A stretch of DNA of 64,000 nucleotides from the NCBI GenBank assembly GCA_903772945.1, contig CAICTM010000160.1:39976-103975 (forward strand). The letters run 5' to 3'. This stretch comes from Seminavis robusta (taxonomy: Eukaryota; Bacillariophyta; Bacillariophyceae; Naviculales; Naviculaceae). Of the stretch, positions 40,753 to 52,695 are shown in pieces; within the stretch, counting starts at the first letter, position 1, and each line of letters opens with the position of its first letter. A model generated the notes under the pieces. The model saw nothing but the letters and a program-made list of their open reading frames with translations, made no database searches and was not told the DNA's origin. The position numbers and the translations under genes are program-made.

Positions 40753-42066
40753 ATGACCATGGCAGCGGCACCGGCAGACAAGTTTGAGGACGAGATTGAA
40801 GAGCTCGTGGAAGACGATGAAGAGGAGGAATATGGCGTCACGAGGAGAAATCGACGGAAAGTCCAAGGCAAAAAGAGGAGAAGGAAGAATCCGAACAAGA
40901 CAGTGACCCATCGTCGTATGGGTCTTTCCTGTGCGGCCTTGGCCACTCTGGCCATTGCCAGCGTCTTTGGAGCCTTGACTGTCTTTTGGGACAATGTTCA
41001 TTATTCGTCAGTCGTCAGCAAAAGCAGCAGCAGCAGCTATATAACCAATATCACTGCAATCAGCAGCACCAGCACCACACAACCCGAGTGGTTGGCACAT
41101 TCTGCGTTGGACCACGAATCGATTGTGGAGATTCAAATTGCGAGATTTCGAAGAGGCACAGGTCTCCTTTTGAACTTTCACATTTACCATCATGCGGGGA
41201 CTACCATGTGTGCACTCTTCTCCAACGTAGCACCATCCTTTGTCTGTTCGGGTCCGACGCCAGACGATCATGTCAGCGACAATTATCCCCGCGATAAACC
41301 TTGGAGTCACAATGACACGGCCACCAACATTCACATCATTCGACAGTTCTTTCAGTACACGAGTTGGCAATTCACAGAGCCTCCGGGGTTTCATGTACGT
41401 TGTCAACAAGTGACCACAGAATCAATACAGTTCGTTATCATTCTTGGATCTCACACAGTCTCCTCTCTTTTATTTTTGTTTCTATAGGAAACCCAGATTA
41501 AAGATACCAACTGGGAAGATCCCGATTTGGTGTCCATTCTGATCATGCGAGAACCCATTTCCCGATCACTGGCCGGAGATTCCTACATTACTACTAAATA
41601 TCCGTCCATTTTCACCCATCACAATGCCACCGAACAGGAGTGGTGGCAATTCGCTCATGAGCCGACACACAACAACAATTACGCACTCCGCATCTTGTCG
41701 GATGCCACGTGTTGCAATGGGTCGCACACATCCCACGACTATGTGGAAGCGGCGCAAGCACTGGTGCGCCGATTCACCTTTGTCGTCGACTTGCAGTGTT
41801 TGCGGGAAGGGTTGGAATTTATCGTCGTCGAGCAATTGGGAATGGATACGAACAAGTTCCAGTGGAATTTTGTCCACGACACTCAACCAGAACCGTCCCT
41901 GGAAGAACTCATTCCCTACCCGGCCGTCTTGGACTATCTACGCGAAAAGAACAAGATGGATATCGAATTGTACGAATGGTCCAAGACATTTAGCGTCGTC
42001 AACTGTCAGGAATTATTATTGCAAGAACAGGCCAAACACGACGAGAGCGGCAGTACCGTTCCATGA
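40753..42066 (+). CDS. Sulfotransferase-like type II Golgi membrane protein
   Basis: Exons 40753-41394 and 41488-42066 join in phase over a 93-bp intron, giving 406 aa. A cytosolic acidic then basic N-tail is followed by one hydrophobic anchor (GLSCAALATLAIASVFGALT) at about residues 56-75, then a Ser/Thr stem. In the lumenal domain, FHIYHHAGTTMC resembles the 5'-phosphosulfate loop of PAPS-dependent sulfotransferases. After the intron, ILIMREPISRSLAGDSY fits the 3'-phosphate motif (Arg, then Ser seven residues later). The family transfers sulfate to carbohydrate or protein. In diatoms sulfated mucilage polysaccharides are abundant, so a polysaccharide substrate is plausible but inferred. A Cys pair DATCCNG may form a disulfide. 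Confidence 0.7.
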
Positions 42067-42419
42067 GGGAGAGCCCTGCTGCTCTCACTCAATCGTTCCC
42101 ACCGACAACGTTGTGATGCCGAGAGTACAGTATCGTTGTGATTTGTTTTTGCGGGGGTTACGTTCTTCACGAACACCGTTGGTGGGGGTACCGATCGATC
42201 GACGAACCACTGCAGCGTCGCGACTCTTCCTAGTCAGATAGATTGGCCGTGGGAGCATACCGGTGCCTGCAGTCGTTCTAGCCAGCCAGCCAAGATAGAA
42301 GAAGAGCCATGCCACAACAAGATGGATGCTATTGGATAGCTAGATTGGTAGAATCATACCATACCATGCAAGCGGAACACACAGCAAGTCGTTCAATTCA
42401 CGACAAAAGGAACGCAATG
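42067..42419. other. Spacer
   Basis: 3' flanks of the sulfotransferase-like gene and the broken gene at 42420. AGCTAGATTGG near 42338. Nothing else seen. Confidence 0.4.
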
Positions 42420-43125
42420 TTATTGGTCTTCATCCAACCCGCCAACATGAACACCCACCGCCATGCCATGGAACTTTTGCTCTAATTCAACGATGACATG
42501 TTGGTTCTGATCAAGAAAGAAGATCACTGCACCGCAACAACCCTCAAATGTGTTGATGTTGTGACAAAACGTTGGACTGTTGGGAGNNNNNNNNNNNNNN
42601 NNNNNNCCATAGAAATCCTCCAATACAACAGTTCCGGGGGCTTTTGCATCCTGGTCCGTAATGTCAAAGGTCCGGAAAACAGAAACCCCAATTTTGTGCC
42701 CAACCTTGAGAACGTTTCCTACATCCGGAACTTTCTCAAAGAGCCTGGGCTTTCTTGTGAGCGCTTCGACGGGTTCTCAAGCTTCTCACCGAACGACACA
42801 TCATGCTCCCAAGTCAATGCCGACGAGTCCTCCGTCGCAGCTCGAACCTCCATTATTTCAACCCCGGCCGCAGTAAGGATGCATCCACCGTCAGGCATGG
42901 AAACGTCGGTTTTGTGCCCGTCCACAAATTTAACCGTGGTTCGCATATAGACTGCTGTTCTCCATGATCACAGCTTTCTAAATTGTGTTTGGCAGTCATC
43001 GGCGTGACAGCAAAGCAAGCATACTCGCTGAATGCAAGCTTCGTCTTGCGTCGTCGTTTCGAGGGTTTGGTTTCGACTGGAGGTGACAGTTTCTCTCCCT
43101 TTTGATCATCCCACCCTGACCATAG
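42420..43125 (-). pseudogene. Trypsin-like-fold protein relic broken by frameshifts and an assembly gap
   Basis: Minus-strand pieces in order: GEKLSPPVETKPSKRRRKTK...SCDHGEQQS (about 43125-42965); MRTTVKFVDGHKTDVSMPDG...LTWEHDVSFGEKLENPSKRS (42946-42760 region); FEKVPDVGNVLKVGHKIGVS...GTVVLEDFY up to the gap; and after it SPTFCHNINTFEGCCGAVIF...KFHGMAVGVHVGG, ending in TAA at 42420. The frame changes twice, near 42960 and 42755. The end, with a CCGA turn followed by a G-M-x-V-G-x-H-x-G strand, recalls trypsin-fold domains where the nucleophile sits in a GCCGA-type loop (here Cys rather than Ser), so it may be non-peptidase or virus-protease-like. Frame breaks close to a gap may be assembly errors. 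Confidence 0.5.
42587..42606. other. Assembly gap (20 N)
   Basis: Twenty undetermined bases inside the broken gene at 42420-43125. The true gap length is unknown. Confidence 1.
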
Positions 43126-44201
43126 TAGTACTCATGTCCTCCTCCTTGAGTGTTCCGGAATGACATGTACAACTACTCTGACAAGCCTTCTTGGAGGTCT
43201 GCTCAACAAGAAAGCTGAAATTTCGGCGCTTCCGCTCACGGCTCACGGCCCACCCCACGGTTGCATGGTCACGCCCCTTGTGACTAGCTAGACGCCCCAA
43301 ACGGTATTTCTTTTTGGGACTATTAGCCGTAAACGTAGAAGAGAAGGAATCGAATCAGGTCGTGTGCGACCGCTCATTATTTTATGGATGCGATTCTTTA
43401 TTGCCTTATTGCTTGCATCCTGTTGTCAAGTGTCAATGGTTGTTGTTATGTGATGGTGTGGTGTTGCCGATGCATCAAGAAGCTAGCGAAGCTGCTTTCA
43501 CTACATCAATCGATAAAGGAGGTTTCAAAGACTTAAATGTTCCTTCCATTCCTTTCATGATTCCTATATAGCTCTTATATTCACAGTACCCCTTCTGCCG
43601 TTTATGCCACCGAATCATCACGGAAGTAAAGATCTACTGCCCAAGGAAAAGAGGGATTTAACATTGCTGAACGTTTAGGAATTATTGTATCAATAGCAGC
43701 CTTTACTCTCTTATTTGGAGTAGAATCCGTCATCGGAGTGTCGTAAGAAGCGTGAGTACTAGAGAACGACTACTTAAAATAGCACGTCAGTGTTCGTTGA
43801 AAGGAAGGCAACCTCTAACCTCAGTGTTCCCAAAGTGGCTTGGGCGCTTGAGCGTGCACCTTTTGCCTTTCCCCTTGCTTGGTCACTGGGCTTACCAAGC
43901 TGCTTATTACAGTAGCACTCCACCAGCGCTCCTTCATTCATTATTCAGCTGTTGTTGTTGGTTTGTTGGAGAGTTTCACACGTTTACTGCACTACTGGCA
44001 TCAATCGTCTCATTTCGTAATATTGCATGCTTGTTTGCTTTGTTGGTAGCAGCTTGTGTTTGTTGCCAACAAAGAGCACTTCTGTCTTTTTATCAAAGAT
44101 CCCTCTCTCCTTTTGTTTGGCCAGTGCAATTTGTAGCATCTCTTTTCTGCAGCAAGCAAGGACAGCGTAATCTGAGGTGGAGTTAGTTACAAAGGGCAAG
44201 C
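43126..44201. other. Spacer upstream of double-Cache receptor A
   Basis: A 144-codon plus-strand frame at 43752-44186 ends just before the receptor start and has transcript-leader character (Cys/Leu-rich, no motif). TGACTAGCTAGACG at 43281-43294. No gene supported. Confidence 0.4.
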
Positions 44202-47200
44202 ATGTCTTCCAACAATAACGACGACGGTCTCGACGGGGACGACAACGGCTATGACAACAACCACAGCAACGGCGGAATGGATGTTGTTCCCACAGAGGAT
44301 GAAACCCCCAAAGAAGACTCGTCGTCATCGCCTGACACGTCCGACGAGACGGCCATGGCGACATCGACGGGAACCGCTCCTACAGTGGCGAGTGCTTCTT
44401 CCGCTACAGATCTCAATATTATGAATAATACTCCTGCGACCGATCTAGTGGCGGCTGTCAACAATGGCACATCGTCGTCTAGTACTACTACTACGACGAC
44501 GAAACAGCATTCGGTAGTGTCCATCATGGAAGCGTCGGAACTCTCGGACCGCACCATGGCGTTGAAATGCGAGTACGTGGAAAAGAAACAAAAAGACAAT
44601 CGAACGTCGTTGGATATGCGTCGACTGCCCGTCAATATTCTCCTGCAACCGGCTCCGGACGACGCCAGTATTGGAGGTTCCACTTTGAACAGTCCTCTGG
44701 AAGATTTGCTGTCCAAGAGCATGACGGCATCGGCATCGCTTTTGCACAAGACATGTCTCAATTCCCGATTTGCCTTGCGAACGCAAATGATGCTCTCCTT
44801 TGGATCGGTCTCGCTCGTTACCATTGTCATTGTCGTACTCGTCAGTATTCTGGCCACCAATTTGGCATCCGATCAGGTCATTCAAATCACCACACAGACG
44901 TTCGACGAACAGGCCCAACACATTGCCGGAACGACCGCACACTACTTGGCAGATGATTTGACACCCCGCATTTGGCCCGACGATGTCGTACAGATTGTCT
45001 ACGAAGCCGTACGGGATCGATTTGCCGGATATCCCGTGCATGAGGACGATTCGCAAGTACCATTTACCAACGAAGAAGCTCCACAAAATGGAACCAGTTT
45101 TTATCCCATTGTCGGACCCCAACTCCCACTCGATTGGCAATTTTTCAACGACGACAATAATAGTAACAACTCAAGTGGCAATGTCAACGCCGCCAATGCC
45201 CCGGAACACGTTCAACATCGATTCCAATGGTACAATCACAGTCCTCGATTGGACACGTCCAGTGCCGCCTTGTACATTCAGGGCATGTGCGACCCAGACG
45301 CCACTCCCACGTATTTGCCCAACCGTTACATGCCCAATTGCACCAGCGCCAACAACGATATCCAAACGGGTGGAGTCATTGCGCCGTCACCGACCACGGC
45401 ACAAATTCATCGCAAAGCATCCGATCTCAATCCCTTGCTCAAATCGTTGCACGAATATCATCAAGATATCAAGAATATGGGCATTTACTTTTCCAATTCG
45501 GGAGCCGGTGCTACCGTCATTTATCCCCATTACGAAATGGACGGACGATCCACTTATACGAGTGCGGGTTGCAATTGGATGTTGGACAGTCATCCCATTG
45601 ATCCGAGTAAAACATTTGCCAGTTTGCAAGATTTTGAACGCTGCGAATTGAACGGACTCCATCGCAACGCGCAAGTCATTTCCAGTCGTCTCTACAATCC
45701 CATGGATCGCAAATGGTGTACCCAACAGGCATTGAATCCGCGCAAGGTGCATCACGAAGGTCCCTACAATTCCGCCTGGCACGATCAATGGCTCATGACC
45801 ATTGGACGGTCCATTTACGATCGGATTACCAATGAATTCATTGCCTGTATTGGGATTGATTTTACACTCGATAGTATTGAACGCATCATGCAAGGAGCCC
45901 GGGTCACACCCAATTCTGAAGTGACCATTGTCCGATTCAATCCGGAAGGAACGCTCGTGTCATCGACGGCGTGGGATCGACGACAAGCATTGACGGCGAA
46001 TGAGACGGATAAGGTGGATACCATTGATGAAATCCAAGTGGGTCTTTCGGCCGAAGGATATCAGGAATTCTATTCGCTGGTCGATTACAAAAAACCGTGG
46101 GATCCAGCGGCCGTGACGCAAACCTACGAAAACTTTTCCGTTCATCACCGCAATGCGACCACCGCCGATACGTCGTACCTCGTGTCGGCATTTCCCATCC
46201 CACCCGTCCCCGAGCATTACGATAAATCGTATCGGCCCGAATTCTTGGTCGTGGTGAGTATGGATGAAGAAGAATGGTTTGAACGATCGGAAAATTTGCA
46301 AGAATCCGTCGACAAGGAAGTCGTGCAATTGGAACGGGTCATTTGCATTGTTGGATTTGTAGGTCTCGGTGCAATGGTGATTATCTTGGCCATGGTGGCG
46401 CATGCCTTGACGGCACCGCTGACGTACATGAATCAAGTGGCGGACGATATTGTCAACAATTTTGGAGATACAGCCGTCCTCAGCAGCAGGGAGAATAATA
46501 ATGCTAATACTGCCAATGATGGCACGACTCCCGGTACAAACGAAAGCAACCATGGAGCGGCAACGAATACGACAAACACAAACACAGCCGCAGCGATGGT
46601 GTCCAACTTGAAGCTGCACTGGTGCACACCACCCAAAACAGAACTCGACGACATTGTGAAGGAATTTCTCAAGATGGTACGCAACTTTAGCGGTTCTGCC
46701 ATGGCCAAGAATGCGCGAGAACGAGCTGCCGAAATTGACAATCGATTCAATTTGATGGAAGAATTCAAACCGCTCTATCAGAGTCGCAATACGGACAAGA
46801 CGTTCCAAAAGTTTCGATTTCCAATACGAAAGCTATCCTTTTCGGAAAAGATCGAACGCAAGGGAGCACCGCCCTATCGCGTCAACTTTGGACGGGCAGT
46901 CAGTCGAGATTCCTTGACAATCTCCGGGAGCACAACGGCCAACACAAGAGATTCAGAATTTGCCAGGTCGCTTCGACAGACCAAGGAAAAGAATGGAATG
47001 CGATCGCCCCTCTTTTTCTGGATCGTGGTGCTCATTGTGACGCCGCTCTTATTGACGACAATTACCATTTCAGGCGTTCTCATGGCGAACATTTCACGAA
47101 GCTTTCCAGATTTTGTAAACGATGCCAAGGAACAATTCGTGTCAGCAGAGATATTTGCACTGCACACTTATGTGGGCCTGAGAGCCAACTTGACAGCGGC

Positions 47201-49983
47201 AATAACGGAACGGGCAACGCGGGATCTTCATGTCTTGACGCGATACACTGGCTGGTCGCTCTTTGGTGGGTTACAACAACAGGAGGGATTTGCGCAAATG
47301 ACAAGTGGGATCGAAGAATGCAAGGTTTATCCTGACAAGGACGAATGTCCATATTTCGAGGGCAGAGTTTGCGATTGCGCATGGGGTGATACCCAGAGAC
47401 TTCAATGTGTCAATATCACGGAGGAGGACCCGGATCCTCGCTATGAGCAATACACTTTCTTTACTGTCGAATCTCATGACAGCGACGCAGATGGAGATCG
47501 CATGAGTACCAGCTACCCTAAAGTGTCGAGTTCTGGCGAAACCACTGCATGGTGGACTCACATTGATGAACTGCCAGGGGCCGACAGGGGGCTGAACGAG
47601 ACTCGTTATGAAACCACCTATGATCGATTGCATACGGCGGCATCCGTGCCCGTGATAGAGCTCCTCTACAACTACGACTCTGGGTCGAAGAGATCTGGCA
47701 TCGGATTGTTTATTGCTTTTGAAGACGACGGAATTTTCTCTGGGTTTGAGGGATGCGCTGACCCTGGTCACCCGGGGTATTCCGAGTGGCATTCGAATGT
47801 GGGGAATGGTGCTTACGACTTGCGTCCAGAGCTTTGTCCCTTAGGGTATGTTTCGACTTTTCTTTGGATCATGAGTGCTTTGATGCACCTTGCTCACAAA
47901 TCACGGTTTCATCTTTTTCTTAGTAAATATGGGTACGATCCAAGGTGTCGTAACTGGTATCACAAAGGGAGAGAGGCAGTTGGAGGGAACCGATCTGCAG
48001 TTTATGCTACCCCTCCTTACCTCTTTGCTGGATCAAATATCTATGCCCAGAGTGCGGCATCTCCCCTGTTTGACCCGAAGACTGGCAAGCATGTTGGAAC
48101 AACTTTAGTTGATTACATTTCGCAGCCCATTTTGGACTCTTTGGATGACAGGAATTTCGCTCTATCGGGCAAAGGGTTCCCTGTACTGATCACGATTGAA
48201 GAAGACAACTTCAAAGCTGACACCGTCATAGGACCCGGGAGGGATGCTGAGGCAAGGCCAATTGCTGAGCTAATCCTTCCAAACGACCCCGAATGTGGAG
48301 GCGAATCTTGTGAGGACGGCTTTCACAAAATTCTCAAGGACATGAAGGCTGGCAACAGCGGCAATTCCAAATTCACACGGATGGCGAGCGATGGCGCAGA
48401 AGAAGCAATTTACATTTCGTATGCTCCAGTGGTTGTCAAGACTTTTTCGGCTGTCGACAGCTCAGATTACAGTCGAGGGGTCCAGAGAGCGGATTATTTG
48501 CTGTATTCGCTGGCCTTCGCAGAGTTTGAAGATGCCATGCTCGACCAGTTCGTTGCAATCGAGGAGGACATTGATTCCCAGTTCTATATCACTTTGGCGG
48601 TTTTGTGCATCACAATCATCCTTTCAACCGCATTCATCGTTTATTTTTCCAAAGTTATAACAGTCTCAATGACGGAACCAATGCTTCACCTGCTGGAACT
48701 AATCAAAACGATCAACCGGTGAGTGAAAATTTCTTGCTGTTAACAGGCGCACCAAAAGACATCACTAACAACTTTGCAGCATGAAAGACGGCGAAGACAG
48801 ACCAGAACCACCCATGGACAGATTGTACGGTTCTTGGGAGGTTTTGAATGTCACGTGTACAATGGAAAGGCTCTACAAAGTCATCCGCAGTGCAAATGCT
48901 GCCTTCTTCGCCGGAGATGTGGAGACTGCGTATGAGGTTCTCAAGGACGCACTGAAGCTGTTCAAACGGCTTGGCAACAAAAAGGCAATTGGTGTCGCAT
49001 GCAACAACCTTGGAAATACCCTTCTTGCAGCCTACAGAACGCTGAAGGCAACGAAGCAGAAGCGCATTTGTGGCTTCAAGAAGAAGGAGATCATTGCAAA
49101 GGGGACTGCTTGTTTCCACGAAGCCATTCAGCAGGGAGAGAAAGCCTATGATGACTTCTATGAGAGAGAGGGTTGGTCTCCCAACTGCCTTGATTTCATG
49201 CAACATCTCTCCAATAGGTACTTCAACCGAGCCATGTTCCTGTTGACGGTGAAGGCTGACCATCCCAAGCCAGATGAGATACAGGAGCTTGGCATGAGAG
49301 ATCTCCAGATATCAAGGGATATGGATGTTGAGATTGTAGATGAGGGCACCCAGGTAGGATGGGATGTTCGAGGTCCCGACAAGACCTTTGAGGTCATGCT
49401 GTCTCGCTTCAAAGGACACCTTGTGCTTTTGGAGATGGGATACTCAGACGAGTTTGAACTGGAGGAATGGATGCTGGAGGCAGTAGCCCTTGTCAGAAAA
49501 GAACTGAAGAATCAAGATACTTCTGTCCTGTTCCATGAGTTGGGGCCTGCTGGGAGAATGCAACAAATTGAACACGAGCTCGTGCATTATTTCATGTTGC
49601 AGAAAGATTACAAAACAGCAGCAAGAATAGGCATACGAATGCTCTACGAAGACGAATTCACGCTGCCGTCTGCACAGCTTCTAGCCGTCAGAGCTCTGCT
49701 TATGCATGTGGGAGAAAGATCAGACGTCAAGGAAGACGTGAAAGACGCCCTTGCTGAATATCTTCGACGTGTAGAAATGGCCGTTCAAGAGATAGACGTG
49801 CATCGGGCCTCTCAGATGATGGATACAGATATGGACAACATGTCCCGTATGAGTTTCTCAGCCAATATCGAGGAGTCGAGCAGTAAGAACCTTCCCACGG
49901 ACATTTCAGGTGACCTTTCGCTCCAGAGGAGGATTTCTTTGGCACAGAGCGGTCGTGGGGATATCACAATGGAACAGTTTTAG
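44202..49983 (+). CDS. Double-Cache receptor-like membrane protein with TPR-like tail (copy A, 1880 aa)
   Basis: Exons 44202-47845, 47924-48718 and 48780-49983 join in phase; the first intron (78 bp) was found by comparison with copy B. Order: disordered Asn/Ser/Thr-rich tail; short motif RTSLDMRRLPV (134-144); TM1 about 200-222; dCache sensor 1 with Y498, R503, W505, C506, Y522 and D553; TM2 about 712-734 running into a HAMP-like APLTYMNQVADDIV; linker; TM3 about 932-955; dCache sensor 2 with Y1219, R1224, W1226, Y1227, Y1242 and D1278; TM4 about 1435-1458 with HAMP-like EPMLHLLELIKTINR; then about 400 residues of TPR-like helices (AFFAGDVETAYEVLKDALKL, KKAIGVACNNLGNTL), ending RRISLAQSGRGDITMEQF. 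No kinase, cyclase or phosphodiesterase domain is seen. It should sit in a surface or vacuolar membrane and signal through partner proteins. Confidence 0.85.
47846..47923 (+). other. In-frame 78-bp intron inside the second dCache domain
   Basis: Donor GGGTATGT and acceptor TTTCTTAG flank 78 bp with no stop codon in the reading frame, so an unspliced transcript would add 26 residues (hydrophobic, STFLWIMSALMHLAH) directly before the YDPRCRNWY ligand motif. Copy B has no intron here and reads straight through LCPLGKFGYDP, which fixes the splice. Confidence 0.85.
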
Positions 49984-50840
49984 CTGAGATATGCTGGTTT
50001 GAACCACGAGACTGCCTCAGGTAGTGCCTTGAATCGGCTTGGGTCTCCGTTGCGAGCAGAGCCAAGCAGCCACAATTTGACGAAGTCTTTGACGGTCAGG
50101 GATCGCTGCTAATTGTCGACCTCCGCGCTGCAGTTGTTGTGTCCACTCCCTGCAAATAAATACCTCTGAAGTTAGGAACGCAAAGCTGCGTCAGTGCAGG
50201 CAAGTTGAAAGCTTGCAACCATCCTTGGACCGTGACGCTTGCACTTGGCCTCGTCTTGGAGATGAGTAGCTAGCCAGCCAGCCAAGAACTGTCGGCTTGG
50301 ACACCAAGAGACTACGTTACACACTGCAACTGTCTTTAGAATTATGTTTATACTACTAGCTACACAAGACGCGAAATGCATCCTCTTTTCCCATGAGGAT
50401 CACCCCAGCTTTGCTGTGCTTCAACCAAGACGATGCAAAGCTTTGTACTGAATGGTACTGTACGGTCCGGCATGTGACAGACCCTCGCACTCTGCAGATT
50501 GTCAACTCTGCTGGTTTTTACCTTGTCAGATACTTGATAAAATAATAAAAAAGGGTTAGATCTTCCTGAAGAATTCCTGACGTCATTCAGACAGAACAAT
50601 AAGGGAGGGGAGATTCTGATGCTCACATTTCGATTGCAAACCGGGGTAGCGGTATTGCAGCAACGCAGCAACCAATGGTTGAAGGTAAGCGCCATAGGAT
50701 GTCACATCCATGTTTGAAGTTTCACTGTAAACTTGGCATTGGTGTTGTTTTCTCTCATGCTAACAAAAGATCCAAGCACTCCCACAAAAGCTTCTCCTTT
50801 CACCACCAGAGGAAATCAGATCGATTTTGATTTTTGCACC
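49984..50840. other. Spacer between receptor A and the transporter gene
   Basis: Both genes run on the plus strand. AGCTAGCCAGCCAGCCAAG at 50268-50286 and ACTAGCTACAC near 50356. The transporter frame is open upstream to 50733 with an alternative ATG at 50757. No other gene. Confidence 0.45.
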
Positions 50841-52695
50841 ATGCCATCCGCAGCCGATTCCTTCACGTCTTCTCTCCTGGACCGCGATGCACAGCCCAAA
50901 TGTAGTCGAATGGGCTTGGCCGTGTTTGCTTGCCTTCAGAATGCCATCATCGGTGGCATAGTCTTCGGTTGGGCATCGATCGACAGAACAATGCTGGCAG
51001 CGGCTCCTGAAGATGGCGGAGCAAACTTGACCGCCATTCAAACAACCCGTCTCTTCACTTTTGCATCCAGTACTGCCATGCTGGCATCCCTTTGTCTAGG
51101 ACCAATCTTGGATGCATATGGCCCTCGAGCTTGTCTCGTAGTGGCTCATGTCTTGGTGGTTCTAGGCTGTGCCTGCTTTGCGTTGTCAACCGAGATGTGG
51201 CAATTCTCTCTGTCGGTCATTTGCATTGCCTTTGGTGGCCCTGGCGTGGGCTTGTCCATCATCCACAATGCCAATTTGTTCCCCAAAAACCAATTTCTGG
51301 CCGTCAGTGTTCTGGCTGGGAGTATCACATTGAGTTTTTCTGTTTTGGCAATGCTGAATAGCATTTGGGAGCTATGGCATGTCGGCTTTCGGTCTCTCTT
51401 TGGGGGCTACAGCCTTGTGGCAGCCGTGATGCTGCTTGGAACCGTTCTCATCTCTCCAGATGCGCCTTACGAAAAGGAAGAAGCAGGCGACGATGACAAC
51501 TCTATTTTCAGTTTTGACTCACCAAATCAGGACGATTTCTATCATCCGTCGGCAGAAGAAGATTATGTTGATGCTGCCCTGTATACGTATGCACATCATC
51601 ATGAACATGTAAGTTATTCATTCTCCTGATCACTTACTTTTGCCCGGACTCTGCGAGCTTCTGACCCATTTATTTTGCTTGGTCTCCGCGTTATTGCAGC
51701 CCTTCCTGATGACGGACCAGTCCTTGCGCTCGACATTGCGCCGTGATGGCCTTGACGACGATGACGACGACGAGGAAGATTGTAATGAACAGTCTGCTCT
51801 GCACAAGAATAAAAGTCCGTTGCGAAAGCATCAGTCGTTTCTTCTCTCCAAGAAGGCCGTGCAGTCTCACAACGAGAAAGCGCTCCAAGCAATGAGTCTC
51901 AAGGACCAGCCCTTCCTAGTACAGCTACGAAGCTCCACGTTTGCAAGAGGAGTTTTGATCTTTATGGTTACAAGTTTCCTGGCCAACTTCACCATTGCAT
52001 CCCTCAACACGGAGCTGGAAGATTTGGCACAGTTTCCTGTTGGAGTGCAGCATGATCTCTCCCAGCAGTTCACATGGTTGCTCTCTCTGGGCATGCCATA
52101 TTCTGTGTTGGTGGGATGGCTCATGGATAAAGCGGGCTTGGAAATCTGTACACTCCTAACGTTGATTCTGGGACAAGTCAGTACATTTCTGATAATGGTT
52201 CCATCCTTTGTGCCCTTTGGAGCTCGCGCAGTGATGATATTCGGTTTTGCGCTTTACTCTCTCTTTCGCCAGTTCCTCTATCCAGTCTTCCTTGCCATTG
52301 TATCCGCTCGCTTGGGTTTCAAGTACTTTGGTATTCTCACAGGTGTTGGCTTTGCCCTTTCGGGGGTGGCCCAGTGTTTCATGGCTTACATGGTGGGATT
52401 TGTTCATTCCGCAACGAGCAAGGGTTGGATCTGTTTCAATATATTTCAGATTGTGCTGATGGGTTGCCTCATGGCGGTTCCCCTTGCCGATTTTCGTGAT
52501 ATGAAATTGCGTGAAGAGAAGATGAACCGAGCTCTTCGCAGCGGTAGCCGTAAGAGCTTGAGAAGCTCCAGTCGACTTGCATCGTCGAGCACACCTCTGG
52601 TGGAAAAGAAAACAGCAGAAGAGTCAGACAGCAACCTTAGTGACGCAGACTATGGATCAACTGACAAGGGCAAAGTAGGCCTGGATGTGTGGTGA
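50841..52695 (+). CDS. Major-facilitator transporter, SLC43/LAT3-like
   Basis: Exons 50841-51608 and 51700-52695 join in phase across a 91-bp intron, giving 587 aa from the ATG in context CACCATGCC; an ATG at 50757 would add 28 residues. It has two bundles of about six helices. The first has LGPILDAYGPRACLVV, the loop 2-3 MFS signature, and SVICIAFGGPGVGLSIIHNA. The long acidic central loop (EEAGDDDNSIFSF...DDDDDDEEDCNEQ) carries the intron. The second bundle opens near STFARGVLIFMVTSFLANFT and has the mirror signature VGWLMDKAGLEICTLL. The overall style, with IIHNANLFPK and SLFRQFLYPVFLA, matches SLC43 (LAT3/LAT4/EEG1), which carry neutral amino acids or, for SLC43A3, purines. It lies between the two double-Cache receptors. 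Confidence 0.8.

Noticed and set aside
43752-44186. 144-codon open frame before receptor A
   Set aside because: Ends just before the receptor start, Cys/Leu-rich without motif. Read as transcript leader or chance.
45960-46808. 282-codon minus-strand open frame
   Set aside because: Antisense to receptor A; His/Phe/Arg-rich shadow with no domain.
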